DNA of 64,000 bases from Bacteroides fragilis NCTC 9343. GTDB taxonomy: Bacteria > Bacteroidota > Bacteroidia > Bacteroidales > Bacteroidaceae. The position numbers were made by a program, and so were the translations under genes. Numbering within the stretch: position 1 is the stretch's first letter; every line of letters starts with the position of its first letter. Below, piece after piece: positions 52,525-62,926 of this stretch. The notes below the pieces were generated by a model. It did no database searches. It worked only from the letters and a program-made list of their open reading frames with translations, and was not told the origin of the DNA. Location of the stretch: assembly GCF_000025985.1 (NCBI RefSeq), contig NC_003228.3, forward strand, positions 930,001 through 994,000. Direction: 5' to 3'.

Positions 52525-54600
52525 TTATTTTCTGATGGTCATTTTTCCGGTTTCCTTTACCTGAATGTTTCTCAGTTCTTGTTTTCCGGAGTTCTCTGTC
52601 CATATTTTCAGAGTTCCCGGAGACAATACATTGAGAACCAATTTGTCCGGTGTCGAAGATAGAATCCGGACGGCCGCAGGTGACAGATATTTTTCCTGTA
52701 TCCCGATAACCGCCCATCCGTCATGGATCGGACAGAGATGGAATAGACGGTCGGTAAAGCCATCCAGTTCTACAGTCTGTTTACCGGTCAGTTCAGTGGC
52801 TGTCTGATTATTCCAGTCGAATAGAATCACTCGTTTTTGTTGAGGTGTTGGTTTGCCGGTCAGTGTTTCGCGTAACAGATAATCCTTCGGGTCTATTTCG
52901 GCGGTTACTTTCCGGTGTTTGGGTGAGGTGTTGAGGTTATAACAAATGACGGATACAGCCTCGTCACCGGTAGGAGCGAATACCCTGTATGCCTTTCCGT
53001 CTTGCAGTGGATTGGTCAGTACCGATTCTGGGGTCGGAATGGCAGGGGCTTCCGGGCGGAATATTTTGCCCTCTTTATCGATCAGTGGGAAAATATTCTC
53101 TTTTACAAATTCTTTCGGAGAATCGGACAGGTAGACCGGGCCGCCTGAAATAGCCTTGGAACGAGCCATCAAACTGCCACAGATCGTATCGCTGGAATGA
53201 AACATATCGTGATCCGGCCATACGGTTTGCCCTTGCAGTAATGTGTTGGTGTATGACTGGAAGAGATGCGACTTTGCCATGTTCTCATTGTATTTCTTAT
53301 AGTCAATGCTGACACGGGCAACTCCGCTATGCAGGGTGTGGTCCGTGTTAAGTACGTTTTGAGCCATGCAGTTCATCAGTCCCACCTGCTGTGCGTGAGT
53401 TTGCTTTTCCAATGCCAGATTACACTCTTTCGCCTGACGTACGACTTCAGTAGAGCCCATGTAAAGCGGTAAGGTGAATGCCTGATTGTCTACTTTAAGA
53501 AAATCGAATCCATGGGTTTTCAGAGAGTGAACGTAATACTGGTAGAACGTGTCGATATTCGGGGTGCTTTTACCGGGCAAAAGACTTCCATTGAAAGAAT
53601 AGAGGCTGTTTTTTACATGGGTTGGAAAATCATTATCGGGGGAGATTCCCATCCAATATCCGGAGAGGGCATACCACAATCCTATCCAACGTATTTTATC
53701 TTTGTTTTTGTGTGCCATGATCGGAGCCCATCCGTTCGGGAAACGTTGAGGATCGGGGGTAAAACTTGTCAGTTGACGATTCTTGTTGGCCAGGTGACCA
53801 TCGTCGATCAGTACGTAACGTACAGGAACTCCGGAGGTTTCGATGGCATCCAGGTCATTCAGGATTTTTGTTTCATCAATATCGAAATGGTAATGTTCCC
53901 AGGTACACCATCCCAGATAGTTCAGAGCCTCAAAATAGTTCTTTTCCGTGCGCTTTTGCAGGGCCGATACGTTCCGGTCGGATATCAGGGTTTCGTAAGC
54001 CTGCCGGAATACCTGATAAATGTTGCCGGCACTTTGAACCAGTGCTACCGGTACTTTGTGTTCGAGCCGGTCGGTTCCCAATGTCGATACATATAAATTG
54101 AGCGAGCCGTCGGTATTTACCTGAAACCAGCTGAGGCTGTTATCACCCGCTACTGCTTTGGTGAACAGATAGCTTCCATCGGTCAGTTGCAACAATAAAG
54201 CGTCTCCCAGTGTAGAAGGACGTGCGTTGGAAGGAATACCCGGATAGTCGTCCCGGGTAAGGTCTGTCAGATGATTGAACATCCAAGGTAAGAGGCGATT
54301 GGTATTGTTGGGCCATTCGTAATCTCCGGAGCGGGAATCCCGGCTGAAGAATGTCCCCCGTACATAAGACGGCAGTTGGATGCGGTAGCATATAGTGGTT
54401 GCATTCTCAGGAACTGCATTCTCATAAATGACCGGTTCTGCCGTTCTGTCCAGGCGGATGGTCTGAGGCATTGGAGAGGCGTTTACATCTTTAAACGATT
54501 TACCTTTTTCGTAGATAAAAGAACTTTGGGCAAATACAGCCGTCAAAGGAGCGACCGTACTTGCCAAAGTAAGCAAACTTATGATGAAATATCTTTTCAT
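52525..54600 (-). CDS. GH36-like enzyme (alpha-galactosidase / Sip1-type)
   Basis: 691 residues with a signal peptide ending near AVFAQ. A beta-sandwich N-domain precedes a barrel with GWCTWEHYHF, characteristic of GH36 proteins of the raffinose synthase/seed imbibition group. The likely nucleophile is Asp371 in FLKVDNQ and the acid/base is Asp463 or Asp465 in WPDHDMF. The enzymes retain configuration and act on alpha-galactosidic bonds, though related members take alpha-N-acetylgalactosamine. In this locus it would remove a terminal alpha-Gal or alpha-GalNAc unit. It starts 10 bases after the GH29 stop. Confidence 0.85.
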   Translation of the reverse strand: MKRYFIISLLTLASTVAPLTAVFAQSSFIYEKGKSFKDVNASPMPQTIRLDRTAEPVIYENAVPENATTICYRIQLPSYVRGTFFSRDSRSGDYEWPNNTNRLLPWMFNHLTDLTRDDYPGIPSNARPSTLGDALLLQLTDGSYLFTKAVAGDNSLSWFQVNTDGSLNLYVSTLGTDRLEHKVPVALVQSAGNIYQVFRQAYETLISDRNVSALQKRTEKNYFEALNYLGWCTWEHYHFDIDETKILNDLDAIETSGVPVRYVLIDDGHLANKNRQLTSFTPDPQRFPNGWAPIMAHKNKDKIRWIGLWYALSGYWMGISPDNDFPTHVKNSLYSFNGSLLPGKSTPNIDTFYQYYVHSLKTHGFDFLKVDNQAFTLPLYMGSTEVVRQAKECNLALEKQTHAQQVGLMNCMAQNVLNTDHTLHSGVARVSIDYKKYNENMAKSHLFQSYTNTLLQGQTVWPDHDMFHSSDTICGSLMARSKAISGGPVYLSDSPKEFVKENIFPLIDKEGKIFRPEAPAIPTPESVLTNPLQDGKAYRVFAPTGDEAVSVICYNLNTSPKHRKVTAEIDPKDYLLRETLTGKPTPQQKRVILFDWNNQTATELTGKQTVELDGFTDRLFHLCPIHDGWAVIGIQEKYLSPAAVRILSSTPDKLVLNVLSPGTLKIWTENSGKQELRNIQVKETGKMTIRK

Positions 54601-54609
54601 GCGTATGAA

Positions 54610-55992
54610 TTAGTTGACAGAAAAAGCACTGAAATTTATAATATCGGGTAATGCAATGGATTGCAGTACGGTCAGCCGTAATGCCGTAGCTTCTACCGGA
54701 TCGAATTTTTCGATGCGTTTGTGTCCGACAGATTCTCCGGAACAAACTGTTTGCCACTTTCCATTTACCTTGGCTTCTACTTTATATTGGCGGATACGTT
54801 CTCCGTTCTGTATGTTTTCTTGAATGATGCAGTAGTTTACCGGTTGCTTTTTGTCCAGTTTCAAGGTCAAACTTTTTTTCTGTCCCGATATCTGGGCTAA
54901 TGGAGAAGAGAAGCGACGATTGATTTCTGTACCGAATTCTTTCAGGCGTTGTTCGTCTCCTGTAGGTATTAATCCGTTCGGGTCGGGTGTCAGGCCTAAA
55001 ATCAGGGTAGCGTTCCGTCCTACTGATTTTTCATATTTATCCATTAGTTCGTTCAATGGATAGATGTTGTTTTCGTCATCCGGTTCCCAGAACCATTCGT
55101 GACGTCCGTTGGCTCCACGTAAAGGAGTATCTGCCATGGCCGGTACCCAGTATTTTCCATCTTTGTCGCCATGCTTCAACAGTTCGATTTGATCGACATT
55201 GCTTTCTATCCGTTTGTGATGTGAACAGGGAGCGGGGAAGGTGGACCAGCAGGGATAACCTACGGTACCGGTTTCGGAACCACCCCAACGGAAATCTGCA
55301 CGATCTATATTATGATAGAACAGGCAATTAGGCTGATATTTATTCACAATAGGCTCTACGTCCGGTCCGTCTCCACGAGGATCATCGGCGCCGCCGTCAA
55401 ACCAAATCATGTATAGATCTCCATAACGGGTACAAAGTTCGGTCACCATCTTTTCACACAGTCGTTTGTACCATGCTTGCCGGTTGTGAGCAAATTCTCC
55501 TTCTCCTTCTGCCTTAAAGTTATGTATGCCCAAAAGAGAATTCCACCGGATACCGATGTAGATACCCGGTTGTAAGCCGTATTTGCGGCAAGAGTTGACA
55601 AAGTCACGGACGATATCCCCTTTGCCGTCTCTCCATTTTACGGCTTTGAGGCAATAAGGATTTACGTCACTCTGCCAGAGACCGAAACCGGTTTCATGAG
55701 TGGCAGTCAGTACGGCAAACTTACATCCGGCTGCTTTGGCTGCCAGCACCCACTGGTCTGTGTTTAGTTCCGTAGGGTTGAATATGTTGTAATCTTCTAT
55801 CGGATTGATGCGGTTGTTGCCTTGTCCGTAGCGTACTCCGTCGAACACATGCAGATCATAATGGAATACGGCTCCCATTTCCGCTTGATGCCATTTCAAC
55901 TGAAAGGGCTTGGGAACGGGGATAGTAGCCTGTTGCGCCAAGCAATAGACTGAGCAAAAAAGTAAGAGTAGGGTGGTGTTGATTCTGTTCAT
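54610..55992 (-). CDS. GH29 alpha-L-fucosidase
   Basis: 460 residues with a signal peptide ending near CLAQ. The N-terminal barrel has WHQAEMGAVFHYD and HETGFGLW typical of GH29. The nucleophile is Asp199 in MIWFDGGADD. The last about 100 residues form a beta-sandwich ending in ALRLTVLQS, as in GH29 proteins with a galactose-binding-like domain. It removes alpha-L-fucose with retention of configuration. It begins 2 bases after the upstream sulfatase stop. Linkage preference (1,2 / 1,3 / 1,4) is not visible. Confidence 0.92.
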   Translation of the reverse strand: MNRINTTLLLLFCSVYCLAQQATIPVPKPFQLKWHQAEMGAVFHYDLHVFDGVRYGQGNNRINPIEDYNIFNPTELNTDQWVLAAKAAGCKFAVLTATHETGFGLWQSDVNPYCLKAVKWRDGKGDIVRDFVNSCRKYGLQPGIYIGIRWNSLLGIHNFKAEGEGEFAHNRQAWYKRLCEKMVTELCTRYGDLYMIWFDGGADDPRGDGPDVEPIVNKYQPNCLFYHNIDRADFRWGGSETGTVGYPCWSTFPAPCSHHKRIESNVDQIELLKHGDKDGKYWVPAMADTPLRGANGRHEWFWEPDDENNIYPLNELMDKYEKSVGRNATLILGLTPDPNGLIPTGDEQRLKEFGTEINRRFSSPLAQISGQKKSLTLKLDKKQPVNYCIIQENIQNGERIRQYKVEAKVNGKWQTVCSGESVGHKRIEKFDPVEATALRLTVLQSIALPDIINFSAFSVN

Positions 55993-55994
55993 GA

Positions 55995-57446
55995 TTATTT
56001 AAGTTTTATATATTGGGCAAATGGGTCATTGGTCTTTTCAAGCCATGTTTTCAGTTGCCGGTTAAATGTATGGGTAAGTTTCAATTGTTGGCTGGCAATG
56101 TTATTCATTTCATGAGGATCATTGGTACGGTCGAAAAGAATGACATTATCGATCTTTCCGTCTGTTGCGTGTACGGCATATGTATATCGGTCGGTACGGA
56201 GTCCGCGATAACCTGTTGCATGGTTATCGAATTTTACGAAATAGTATGGTTGTACAAGATCTTTTTTGTTTTTTCCGGTCAGTACTTCATTGGACAGGTC
56301 GAATGTCTGTACTGTTTCCGGGATTTCTTTACTGAATCCCATCATTGACAGGAGTGTAGGGTATAGGTCGGCAAAAGCAATCATCAACGGGTCGCTTTTA
56401 CGTGGTTTTATTTGATCCGGCCAAGATAGAATCATGGGGATACGCATAGACTCTTCATAGAAGATATCTTTTCCGGCATTTTCGTGAGCACCCATACAGA
56501 TTCCATGGTCAGAGGTAAAGACCACGATCGTATTATCAAATAAATTATTTTGTTTAAGGGCCTCGATGATTCGCCCTACATTTTCGTCTACACCGGTGAT
56601 GCAGGCATAATAGTTCCGGATGTTATTTCGGAAGTAGTCTCCCATTTCCGTACCTTTGGCCGGGATATCGGGACGTCCTTTGCAAAGCGCCTCTACATCC
56701 AGATCTTTGTATATCTCTTTATATCGGTCCGGCACCAATTCATATCCCGTGTGTGGAGGATTCATCGATACCACCAATGCAAACGGTTGTTTTTGGTCTT
56801 TCTGTCCGTTGATGTATTCGATAGCTTTGCTTGCCTCGTATTCCGGACCCCATTGGTTGACATAATAGAAGCTGTCTCGTGGAGCAGTGGTATTCCAGTA
56901 CATCGGTTTCAAATGGTAATCATATGTTCCATAAGCTATCCAATGGTCGAAACCGTGGCGACGTTCGGGTGGACACCATTCGTTCCATGCCACTTTCCCG
57001 CGATTATTGTAAGTGTCTACATAGGGCTTGTAGGGTGCATCCAGATGCCACTTTCCGATGTATCCCATATTGTATCCCTGATCTTTAAGCACATCGCTCC
57101 AACAGCGGGCGTTTTGGGAAAGTTCCACTCCGTAAGGAGCGGTTTCGGAGTTACAGTTCCCGGTTACTTTACTGCCAATGGGATACATACCGGTCATTAG
57201 CATTCCTCTTGCCGGCGATGATACCGGATAACTACTGATAGCATTGGTGAAGTTAATTCCTTCGGAGGCAAGCTTGTCCAGGTGGGGAGTCTTTACAGGT
57301 TCTTTACCGATGCAACCGATGGCATCTCCACGATATTGGTCGGCCATGATGAAGACTAGATTGGGAGTCGGTTGCTTTTCTTGTGCTTGTAGTCCAGTGC
57401 TCAAAATAGGCATGGTAAGCAGTGCTTGAGGGATGATATTTTTCAT
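55995..57446 (-). CDS. Secreted S1-family sulfatase (serine-type), second copy
   Basis: 483 residues with a signal peptide ending near LQAQ. The start NLVFIMADQYRGDAIGC and signature SSPARGMLMTG are present, with Ser76 as the formylglycine precursor. Motifs differ from the sulfatase at 50948, so they belong to different subfamilies and probably act on different sulfate positions or sugars. It is the first enzyme after susD, from which it is separated by a 115-base gap with a hairpin. Confidence 0.9.
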   Translation of the reverse strand: MKNIIPQALLTMPILSTGLQAQEKQPTPNLVFIMADQYRGDAIGCIGKEPVKTPHLDKLASEGINFTNAISSYPVSSPARGMLMTGMYPIGSKVTGNCNSETAPYGVELSQNARCWSDVLKDQGYNMGYIGKWHLDAPYKPYVDTYNNRGKVAWNEWCPPERRHGFDHWIAYGTYDYHLKPMYWNTTAPRDSFYYVNQWGPEYEASKAIEYINGQKDQKQPFALVVSMNPPHTGYELVPDRYKEIYKDLDVEALCKGRPDIPAKGTEMGDYFRNNIRNYYACITGVDENVGRIIEALKQNNLFDNTIVVFTSDHGICMGAHENAGKDIFYEESMRIPMILSWPDQIKPRKSDPLMIAFADLYPTLLSMMGFSKEIPETVQTFDLSNEVLTGKNKKDLVQPYYFVKFDNHATGYRGLRTDRYTYAVHATDGKIDNVILFDRTNDPHEMNNIASQQLKLTHTFNRQLKTWLEKTNDPFAQYIKLK

Positions 57447-57497
57447 AATGCTGTAAAGTTACTCTTTTTGGGGTAGAATACAATTTTTATTGATAAT

Positions 57498-57529
57498 AAG
57501 ATCTCCTCCTTTTGGGGGGAGGAGATCTT
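57498..57529 (-). terminator. Hairpin between susD and the enzyme genes (attenuator-like)
   Basis: AAGATCTCCTCC (57498-57509) pairs perfectly with GGAGGAGATCTT (57518-57529), 12 bp with an 8-base loop. On the minus strand no strong U run follows, so it is more likely a partial terminator or a 3' end stabiliser for susCD mRNA, giving lower enzyme expression. Confidence 0.6.
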
Positions 57530-57560
57530 GTCTTGAGTAAGATATTTAATCTACTGAAAA

Positions 57561-59543
57561 CTAATCTCCTTCAGGGAGACTGCTCGTTTCTATCTTCCAT
57601 CCCGGATTTTGATAAATCGTAGAGGTTGTATAGTCGGTTGATCCTTCTTCTGCTGTCGTCAGACGGAAGTGGTCAAAAGCAATTGGATTTAAATATTTAT
57701 TTTGGTTCCAATTATAGCCATTGTATGCAATGTTGTTTGTATTGATCCGGTAAGGACGTAAGTACTGACTTTCTGATTTAGCTGATACATTAGCATTATT
57801 GTTACCTGATTCAATCAGATTAATGACAGAGAGAGTGACGTCTGCAACTGGTATTGGGCTAGGAGTTTTGTAACGTTGATAATTTTCACTCCATAAATCG
57901 AATCCTTCTACGTGATAACCTTGCATCATGTCTAATGCACGCCAGCGTTTCAGATCATTTAGGCGTAATCCTTCGGCCGCAAATTCGATGCGACGTTCCC
58001 GACGAATATTATACAAAGTGGTTGAAACAAATTCAGAACCTGAATAGCGGGCAAAATCGATCTCTTTACTCAGATCTGTAGCGTCTATTGTTTTTTGAAA
58101 ATCGGTATCCATTCCTGCTCGATTTCGTAAAGCTTTCCAGTATTTGGAACTGTTGGCATCAAGCGAGTTATTCAGTTCATAATCAGCTTCCATATAATTC
58201 AAGTATGCCTCTGCTGCACGGAATATGACACAGGCTGTAGTTGATGGGAGTGTAGGTCCTTGTGCGGCATCTGTTGCTAATCCCTTTTTTACTGAATAGC
58301 CGGTGGGACATTTGTTTTCGTCCTGTCCAAGTACAATTGGTGCACGATAATAATAACCATATCCTTTGACTAGATATTCAATGTTACTTCCTCCTTCAGA
58401 TAAGAGATCTCCAGGTAATAAAGTATTATAAATCAGTCGTGGATCACGATTGGTTGCAACTGCTTCATAAGTTTTATCTCCTTGATAACCAGAATTGTTT
58501 GCGTATATTGGCAAGCCATTTTCCATCAAATAACTTTGCATCATACTACGAGTCCATCCGGTATTCCCACCTCCATTGCGTTGGATGTAACCGACAACAA
58601 AATGATTGACTGCCGGAGTTAAACTGGCGTCGTAGGCTCTCCACAATAACACTTCCGAAGCGTTAGCTAATGATTGGCTGTTGAATAACGACGGATAATC
58701 GTTAAATAAAGTGTATTTATCAGCTACTATTTGAGCGGCAGTTTTAGCTTCTGTCAGGAAGTATTTAATTTCAGAATCAATATTGATAGTGAAGTCCTTT
58801 AAATAATCTTTGTTTGCTCCTGGCCATCCCGGACCTCCTGGTACACGTGCGGTCCCTTTGTGGTATTTTTCCCAAGTACCTTCAAATAATGCCACACGAC
58901 TTTTCATGAGGGCAGCACAGTCTTTGGTTAGGCGATTGCTCATTGGTGGGGTTGCTTTCATATAATAGTAAGCAGAATCTAAATCTTGTATGATGAAACG
59001 TGCTACTTCATTGCGTGGGCGCCGTTTACTTGCCTCTCTAACTGTTTCATAATCTTCCGAAATCCAATGTTTTAAGATAGGGAAATCACCGAGTGCAACT
59101 AATTTAGTAAAGTAAATATAAGCGCGAAAGAAATACATCTCTCCCAGATAGTGCATATTGTTAGCTTCTACTCCACTAAGTTCGCCGGCTTCCAGTCGGG
59201 GACGTACCTTATTGATGAAATAATTGACATTCCGGATTTTCCCAAAATCCCAAGCACCTCCACTTTGAGCCACACGTGTTTCTCCCTTTACAAATGAACC
59301 GTTTGGATTACTTGCTGCTTGGTTGTCACTATTATTGTCTGTTGCAAATACTCCCATACTGTATTGGCCTGGAGTGTGGGATGGAAGTTGATCATATAGA
59401 TTAGCCGAATAGGCTGCTAAATCGCTTTCTGCCAAAAGATATTTGTCGGTAGGTACGGCATCTAGTGGCTCTTTGTCGAGAAAGTCATTGCAAGAGCATA
59501 AAACACTTGCTAAACTAAAAATATATAATAGATTCTTTTTCAT
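57561..59543 (-). CDS. SusD-family surface glycan-binding lipoprotein
   Basis: 660 residues. The N-terminus shows a lipobox (VLCSC) followed by NDFLDKEP, a usual SusD start. Helical TPR-like segments (HYLGEMYFFRAYIYF) and the C-terminal signature region (RRERRIEFAAEGLRLNDLKRW) match the family. SusD caps the SusC transporter and captures glycan for import. It lies 12 bases after the susC gene, always paired. The longer-than-usual length (most are about 500-600) suggests extra loops. Confidence 0.93.
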   Translation of the reverse strand: MKKNLLYIFSLASVLCSCNDFLDKEPLDAVPTDKYLLAESDLAAYSANLYDQLPSHTPGQYSMGVFATDNNSDNQAASNPNGSFVKGETRVAQSGGAWDFGKIRNVNYFINKVRPRLEAGELSGVEANNMHYLGEMYFFRAYIYFTKLVALGDFPILKHWISEDYETVREASKRRPRNEVARFIIQDLDSAYYYMKATPPMSNRLTKDCAALMKSRVALFEGTWEKYHKGTARVPGGPGWPGANKDYLKDFTINIDSEIKYFLTEAKTAAQIVADKYTLFNDYPSLFNSQSLANASEVLLWRAYDASLTPAVNHFVVGYIQRNGGGNTGWTRSMMQSYLMENGLPIYANNSGYQGDKTYEAVATNRDPRLIYNTLLPGDLLSEGGSNIEYLVKGYGYYYRAPIVLGQDENKCPTGYSVKKGLATDAAQGPTLPSTTACVIFRAAEAYLNYMEADYELNNSLDANSSKYWKALRNRAGMDTDFQKTIDATDLSKEIDFARYSGSEFVSTTLYNIRRERRIEFAAEGLRLNDLKRWRALDMMQGYHVEGFDLWSENYQRYKTPSPIPVADVTLSVINLIESGNNNANVSAKSESQYLRPYRINTNNIAYNGYNWNQNKYLNPIAFDHFRLTTAEEGSTDYTTSTIYQNPGWKIETSSLPEGD

Positions 59544-59555
59544 TGTTCTTGCTTT

Positions 59556-62500
59556 TTAAAGAGTAATATTTAATCCAAATGAAATAGTCTTTGACAGCGG
59601 ATAAGTCTTTCCGTTGCTAAATCCGTTACCGGCTGTTGCTTCTGGATCGAACATATCGGCAATACCACTGATTGTGAATAAATTCTCTCCACTGACATAA
59701 ATGCGGAGCTTTTCAATTTTTGCTTTATTCATCCAAGCTTTGGGGAATGTATATCCTATTTGCAGATTTTTCATACGCATGTAAGCACCATTTTGCAGAT
59801 AACGCGTTTGAGTTTGCTTGTTTTTGTTTCCTTTGTCTCCTAAGTAGGCTTTGGGATAGTAGGAGTTCAAATTTGCTCCGAATATAGAAGTTGTATTTTC
59901 AGGACGGAAATAATCAAGATGTTCGTCAAAACCTACTGATTGCCATTCTCCTCCATCTGCTCCCCAGAACATTGGTCCGCTCAACCATAAATCACGTTTC
60001 ATGACTCCTTGGAAAAACATTTGAATATCGAAACCCTTCCAGTCAGCTCCTAAGCTTAAACCGAAACGAAGGCGTGGAGTGCTATTTCCGATTTTCTTTA
60101 AATCACCATGGTCTGTGGCAGTACTGTTTCCTTTGTCTACTATACCATCACCATTAAGGTCTCGATACATGATATCACCTGCACCCCAAACTGAACCTAT
60201 TTTACTCTGATCATTGCTAGCCAGCCATTCGGTCATCTGTGCGTCTGTTTTGGCAATACCTTCAGTTTCATACCCCCAAATTTCCCCGATAGTCATTCCG
60301 TTGTAATAAAGAGTATTTCCATTAGAATCCCATAGGGCTTTAGAAGCGTTTGGATATGAAATTACTTTGGCGCGGTTGTCAGAAAGGTTAAATCCTATAT
60401 TATAGTTAACTTTTCCAATATTATCTCTCCAATTGGCCTGTAGTTCCCATCCTTTATTTTTCAACTCAGCATTATTGGTATTTGGCAGAGCAGTTCCTAA
60501 TATTGCACCGACTTCGGCTGCAGGGCCTACCATGTCTTTCGTTCTACGTATGAAGTATTCAAAAGTCATGTTCAGACGATTGTTGAACATACCAAGGTCG
60601 ATGCCTAAATTGGTATTATAGATTTTTTCCCATGTGAGTGTACTGCTGACCATTCCAGGAACTCCGGCTGTTGTTGGTCTACTGCCGTCCATTAGCCAAT
60701 TGCCACCATTGGCTGTTACACTTTGTGTTAAATAGAACGGATAGTAAGAGTCTGTGTTCTGGTTACCGAGCATACCCCATGATACGCGGGGTTTTAGTGT
60801 ATTAATAATGTTGTTAATTGGTTCAAAGAATGATTCACGTGCTAAGTTCCATCCCAAAGAGAAAGAAGGAAATACATTCCAACGTTGATCTTTTAAAAAG
60901 CGGGATGATCCGTCGTAACGAACATTTACTTCAGCCATGTAGCGGTCTTTGTAACTGTAGTTGAGACGTCCGAAGAACCCGGCTGTAGACCAATCATTGT
61001 ATTTTGAACTATTGATTTTATCTTCTCCCGTTGCTGCACTAATTTCTGGAATGAGACTACTAATCACGTCAGGACGTTGTGCGGCAAGTTCGCGATATAC
61101 ATATTCTTCGGTATTCATTCCGACTAAAGCTTTGAAATAATGATCTTTTATTTGTAATGTGTAATCGGTGTACACACTTGTCGTATAAAAGTTACTATTG
61201 TGGTATGCTGAACGTGCAAATGAAGATCCTGGTGAGTAACTTCCGCTGAAAGCCAATGCTAATGGATTACCGTTTACGTCGTGCTCATAGATTGGATTAA
61301 GGTTGGTTTGCTTATTTTGGTTGATGACTCTCATACCTGCTTCTGCATAGATATTCCATCCTTTTAGCGGATGAATAACTAATTGTCCCTGAAGATAAAT
61401 ATTGTCATTATGTGTTTTGGCACGTCCACCGTCAGTCAATTGATTGAGTTTTCCATTTCTCATATAATAACCGTTCGGATCTTTAAAAGGCATCATAGGC
61501 CACATACGTGCAATGTCATGATAAAGAAGTCCACCTTCCTCAAGATATACTGGATTGTCAAGATCAAAACGAACAAATTTGGTATTAATGTTGAAATCTA
61601 CATATTTGTTGATTTGGGTATTGACTTTTGCTGTTGCGTTGTAACGTTTATAATTATCATTTCCATAACGAAGATTACCATCTTGGTTTAAGTAGCTCCC
61701 TGAAACATAGTATTGTAACTTCTCTGTTCCTCCATTTAAACTGATATTATGTTCGTTTGACCAGGCCCATTGAAAATGTTTTTTCCACCAGTTTACGTTA
61801 TCATTTGCTTTTTCGTGGAAATGCCAGTTGGTACCGTTAGCTATGGTGGTGGTTGTAATCTCGCCTGCCATATACTTTTGGATACGGTCAATGGTCTCTT
61901 CATCAAAGATCACACTTCCTCCTTGATTAATGGCTGCATCATTGAAATAATTGGCAAAACGATAGGAATCAAGTTGATTAGGAAGGTTGGTTGGTCCGGA
62001 ATAGCGGAAACTATTGTTATAGTTCACTTGCATTTTGCCCGCTTTTCCTTTCTTTGTAGTGATTAAGATAACACCGAATGCAGCACGTGAACCATAGATG
62101 GAAGAAGAAGCAGCATCTTTCAAGACAGAGATATTTTCAATATCTTCTGGATTCAGATTATTCATATTGCCTTCCATTCCATCAATCAGTATAAGTGGTG
62201 AGGCACTTGATCCTTTACCAATGGTTCCTGTTCCGCGGATGTTTACGTTCATTGTTTGTCCCAACTGTCCCCCTAAATCAGGAGTCGATAGATTTAAGCC
62301 TGGAACTACACCTTGCAGGGCTTGACCGACTTGTGATACCGGACGTGATGCTAGTGCTTTGGTATCTACACTTGTAACCGCTCCGGTCAGATTTACTTTT
62401 TTCTGAGTACCGAAGCCTACTACCACTACTTCATCAAGAGTTTTTGAATCTTCACTTAACTCAATCCTGAAGGATGTTTGTGTACCATTGAGAGGAATTG

Positions 62501-62741
62501 ACTGAGTGGTGTAACCTATGTAGGAAACAGTCAGTATACCTCCTTTGCTAACGTTTTTCAATGAAAACTTACCTTCCATGTCCGTGATGGATCCATTGTT
62601 CGTCCCTTTTACTTGGACTGTGGCACCGATGATTGGCTCGTTGAGCTTTTTGTCAATCACAGTACCCGTAATGTTCAATTGCTGTGCATATAATGTAGTA
62701 ATGCCAAGCAACAACATGAATAAGATTGAAATTTTTTTCAT
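59556..62741 (-). CDS. SusC-family TonB-linked outer-membrane transporter
   Basis: 1061 residues with a signal peptide ending near LYAQ. A carboxypeptidase-regulatory-like domain spans about 22-100 (GTVIDKKLNEPIIGATVQVKG). The TonB-box-like DEVVVVGFGTQ and the plug domain (PLILIDGMEG, SIYGSRAAFGVILITT) follow. The barrel ends in FGLNITL. It imports large oligosaccharides energised by TonB, with SusD as lid. The gene is more AT-rich than the enzymes downstream. It is transcribed from the divergent region shared with the hybrid sensor gene at 62927. Confidence 0.95.
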   Translation of the reverse strand: MKKISILFMLLLGITTLYAQQLNITGTVIDKKLNEPIIGATVQVKGTNNGSITDMEGKFSLKNVSKGGILTVSYIGYTTQSIPLNGTQTSFRIELSEDSKTLDEVVVVGFGTQKKVNLTGAVTSVDTKALASRPVSQVGQALQGVVPGLNLSTPDLGGQLGQTMNVNIRGTGTIGKGSSASPLILIDGMEGNMNNLNPEDIENISVLKDAASSSIYGSRAAFGVILITTKKGKAGKMQVNYNNSFRYSGPTNLPNQLDSYRFANYFNDAAINQGGSVIFDEETIDRIQKYMAGEITTTTIANGTNWHFHEKANDNVNWWKKHFQWAWSNEHNISLNGGTEKLQYYVSGSYLNQDGNLRYGNDNYKRYNATAKVNTQINKYVDFNINTKFVRFDLDNPVYLEEGGLLYHDIARMWPMMPFKDPNGYYMRNGKLNQLTDGGRAKTHNDNIYLQGQLVIHPLKGWNIYAEAGMRVINQNKQTNLNPIYEHDVNGNPLALAFSGSYSPGSSFARSAYHNSNFYTTSVYTDYTLQIKDHYFKALVGMNTEEYVYRELAAQRPDVISSLIPEISAATGEDKINSSKYNDWSTAGFFGRLNYSYKDRYMAEVNVRYDGSSRFLKDQRWNVFPSFSLGWNLARESFFEPINNIINTLKPRVSWGMLGNQNTDSYYPFYLTQSVTANGGNWLMDGSRPTTAGVPGMVSSTLTWEKIYNTNLGIDLGMFNNRLNMTFEYFIRRTKDMVGPAAEVGAILGTALPNTNNAELKNKGWELQANWRDNIGKVNYNIGFNLSDNRAKVISYPNASKALWDSNGNTLYYNGMTIGEIWGYETEGIAKTDAQMTEWLASNDQSKIGSVWGAGDIMYRDLNGDGIVDKGNSTATDHGDLKKIGNSTPRLRFGLSLGADWKGFDIQMFFQGVMKRDLWLSGPMFWGADGGEWQSVGFDEHLDYFRPENTTSIFGANLNSYYPKAYLGDKGNKNKQTQTRYLQNGAYMRMKNLQIGYTFPKAWMNKAKIEKLRIYVSGENLFTISGIADMFDPEATAGNGFSNGKTYPLSKTISFGLNITL

Positions 62742-62783
62742 TCGTTTCTTATTTAAAGTTATACATAAGGTTTAATTACATGG

Positions 62784-62791
62784 CAAATGTA
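62784..62791 (-). promoter_or_regulatory. -7 box for susC
   Basis: TACATTTG on the minus strand matches TAnnTTTG, 43 bases before the susC start. PUL promoters are often activated by the hybrid sensor and lack a good -33 box, as here. Confidence 0.5.
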
Positions 62792-62875
62792 CAGGGATTG
62801 AGAGATTACGTAGGGGCATGTCTATATCATTCAGCATACACGTTTAATTCAATACCATGTTTTTTTTGAATCTCT

Positions 62876-62907
62876 TTTGTATGTTTAGGCTTTATTTCGT
62901 TCTTTTG
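62876..62907 (+). promoter_or_regulatory. Promoter for the hybrid two-component sensor gene
   Basis: TTTG (62876-62879) and TTCTTTTG (62900-62907; one mismatch to TAnnTTTG) are 20 bases apart. The start would be near 62914, 13 bases before ATG at 62927. Confidence 0.5.
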
Positions 62908-62926
62908 CAATAAATTGATTATTAAT

